A stretch of 64,000 bases of DNA, from assembly GCA_008933615.1 (NCBI GenBank), contig WBUR01000004.1, positions 1-64,000 on the forward strand, given 5' to 3'. Source of the stretch: a bacterium (GTDB lineage Bacteria > CLD3 > SB21). Shown here in pieces: positions 63,395 to 64,000 of the stretch. Position 1 is the stretch's first letter. Each line of letters starts with the position of its first letter. The translations under genes were made by a program, and so were the position numbers. The notes below the pieces were generated by a model. The model worked only from the letters and a program-made list of their open reading frames with translations. It made no database searches and had not been told where the DNA came from.

Positions 63395-63961
63395 TTATTG
63401 AGACTGCTCACAGAGTTTTTTTAAGTTTTCCAGACTGCTTACATTTAGTTTATTCATTCCGATCCTGACACTGAGCACCTTGATGCCGCCCAACAATCCG
63501 CTGAAAGTAAATTTTTCTTTTATGGTAACTTTGGTGTTGTTCTTATCCAATTCAAATAAAAGCACCTCCGGCTCCATTCCGTTCAATGGCCCTCCGGAAA
63601 CTTTATATACTATGCGCGACGGAGAATCTGCTTTCACAAAACCCACATTCATTTTCAGCAATTGGGTGGCATCGCGCACCCCGGCCAGCATTGTGTCCAC
63701 GTTGACGCCCGGGATCTGAACCTGCAAATTGATGTCTTTAGGAATATCAAAATTATCAAAAGAAATACCCCCCATCATAGCGATCACGTGCCATCGCCGG
63801 AGATTCTGAGCCTCGGCGAAAATAGCCTCCCGGGACACCCGAACATCTATACCGGTTTCGCTGTTATATTCTTTCGGCAGAAAAAAAATAATGACGACAA
63901 GCGCTGCGATCATGAAAACGACAAATAAGATCAGATTTTTAATCCATCTAAATAAGAACAT
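63395..63961 (-). CDS. Membrane-anchored SRPBCC-like (polyketide cyclase-fold) protein
   Basis: 188 residues. One N-terminal helix (about 9-30, NLILFVVFMIAALVVIIFFLP) and then a START/SRPBCC-like domain: YNSETGIDVRVSREAIFAEAQNLRRWHVI resembles the strand-plus-helix start of that fold ('V...........V....N..W...'), with later strands SRIVYKVSGGPLNGMEPEVLLFEL and TKVTIKEKFTFSGLLGG, and a C-terminal helix SSLENLKKLCEQ. Ligand unknown. It is coupled to lysA. The fold call is moderate. Confidence 0.62.
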   Translation of the reverse strand: MFLFRWIKNLILFVVFMIAALVVIIFFLPKEYNSETGIDVRVSREAIFAEAQNLRRWHVIAMMGGISFDNFDIPKDINLQVQIPGVNVDTMLAGVRDATQLLKMNVGFVKADSPSRIVYKVSGGPLNGMEPEVLLFELDKNNTKVTIKEKFTFSGLLGGIKVLSVRIGMNKLNVSSLENLKKLCEQSQ

Positions 63962-64000
63962 GATTCATTTCCTTTGCAGAAAGAAAAACGTACGTTGTCC

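Overview
The window looks like chromosomal DNA of an aerobic, Gram-negative, didermic bacterium of the FCB superphylum (the broad group with Bacteroidota, Ignavibacteria, Calditrichota and KSB1-like lineages). The grounds are TonB-dependent receptors with N-terminal carboxypeptidase-regulatory-like domains, a PorV/PorQ-like barrel, alternative complex III, a bactofilin/M23 pair and many lipoproteins. No rRNA or other phylogenetic marker is present, so I do not name a phylum. No phage, CRISPR array, tRNA or rRNA was seen. Moderate GC, gene-dense.

1-3268 (+): tail of a nitronate monooxygenase, a lipoprotein, a pterin carbinolamine dehydratase and a large helical protein of unknown function. 3280-18199 (-): a respiratory block read right to left: heme O synthase (ctaB), alternative complex III (actA-B-C-D-E-F), a small membrane protein, a SCO protein, caa3-type cytochrome c oxidase subunits II, I, III and IV, a second SCO protein and a DUF420/CtaM-like protein. 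Together these move electrons from quinol to oxygen and supply assembly factors. 18439-24850 (+): two tandem paralogous TonB-dependent receptors, the first cut by an in-frame TAA, and a small outer-membrane barrel. 24879-29290 (-): secreted M28 peptidase, ankyrin lipoprotein, flavin reductase, cysteine desulfurase. A 130-bp MITE-like element with a 10-bp target duplication lies at 26531-26660.

29437-35272 holds most of a lysine/diaminopimelate cluster (asd, lysC, dapB, a LysE-type exporter, dapA; lysA is at 62127-63392). Glutamine synthetase follows (35600-37135). 37205-40365 is a probable metal-uptake locus (small secreted protein, His-rich protein, ZnuD-like receptor) followed by the debris of a metal ABC permease. 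40858-46614 (-) is a six-gene unit: TPR protein, Acg-like nitroreductase, ABC exporter, LytS-type kinase and LytTR regulator.

46810-58078 (-) is a complete F1Fo ATP synthase operon (Z, I, B, E, F, H, A, G, D, C) with unusual passengers: an M23 peptidase and a bactofilin at its head, three tandem paralogous small lipoproteins between atpA and atpG (the first overlapping the atpA stop codon), and a PorV/PorQ-like outer-membrane protein between atpG and atpD. I regard this envelope/ATP-synthase arrangement as the most promising candidate for something undescribed. 58322-60688 (-) has a CsgG-like protein and two lipoproteins; 60920-63961 (-) has an amidohydrolase, a DUF3467 protein, lysA and a membrane-anchored SRPBCC-like protein.
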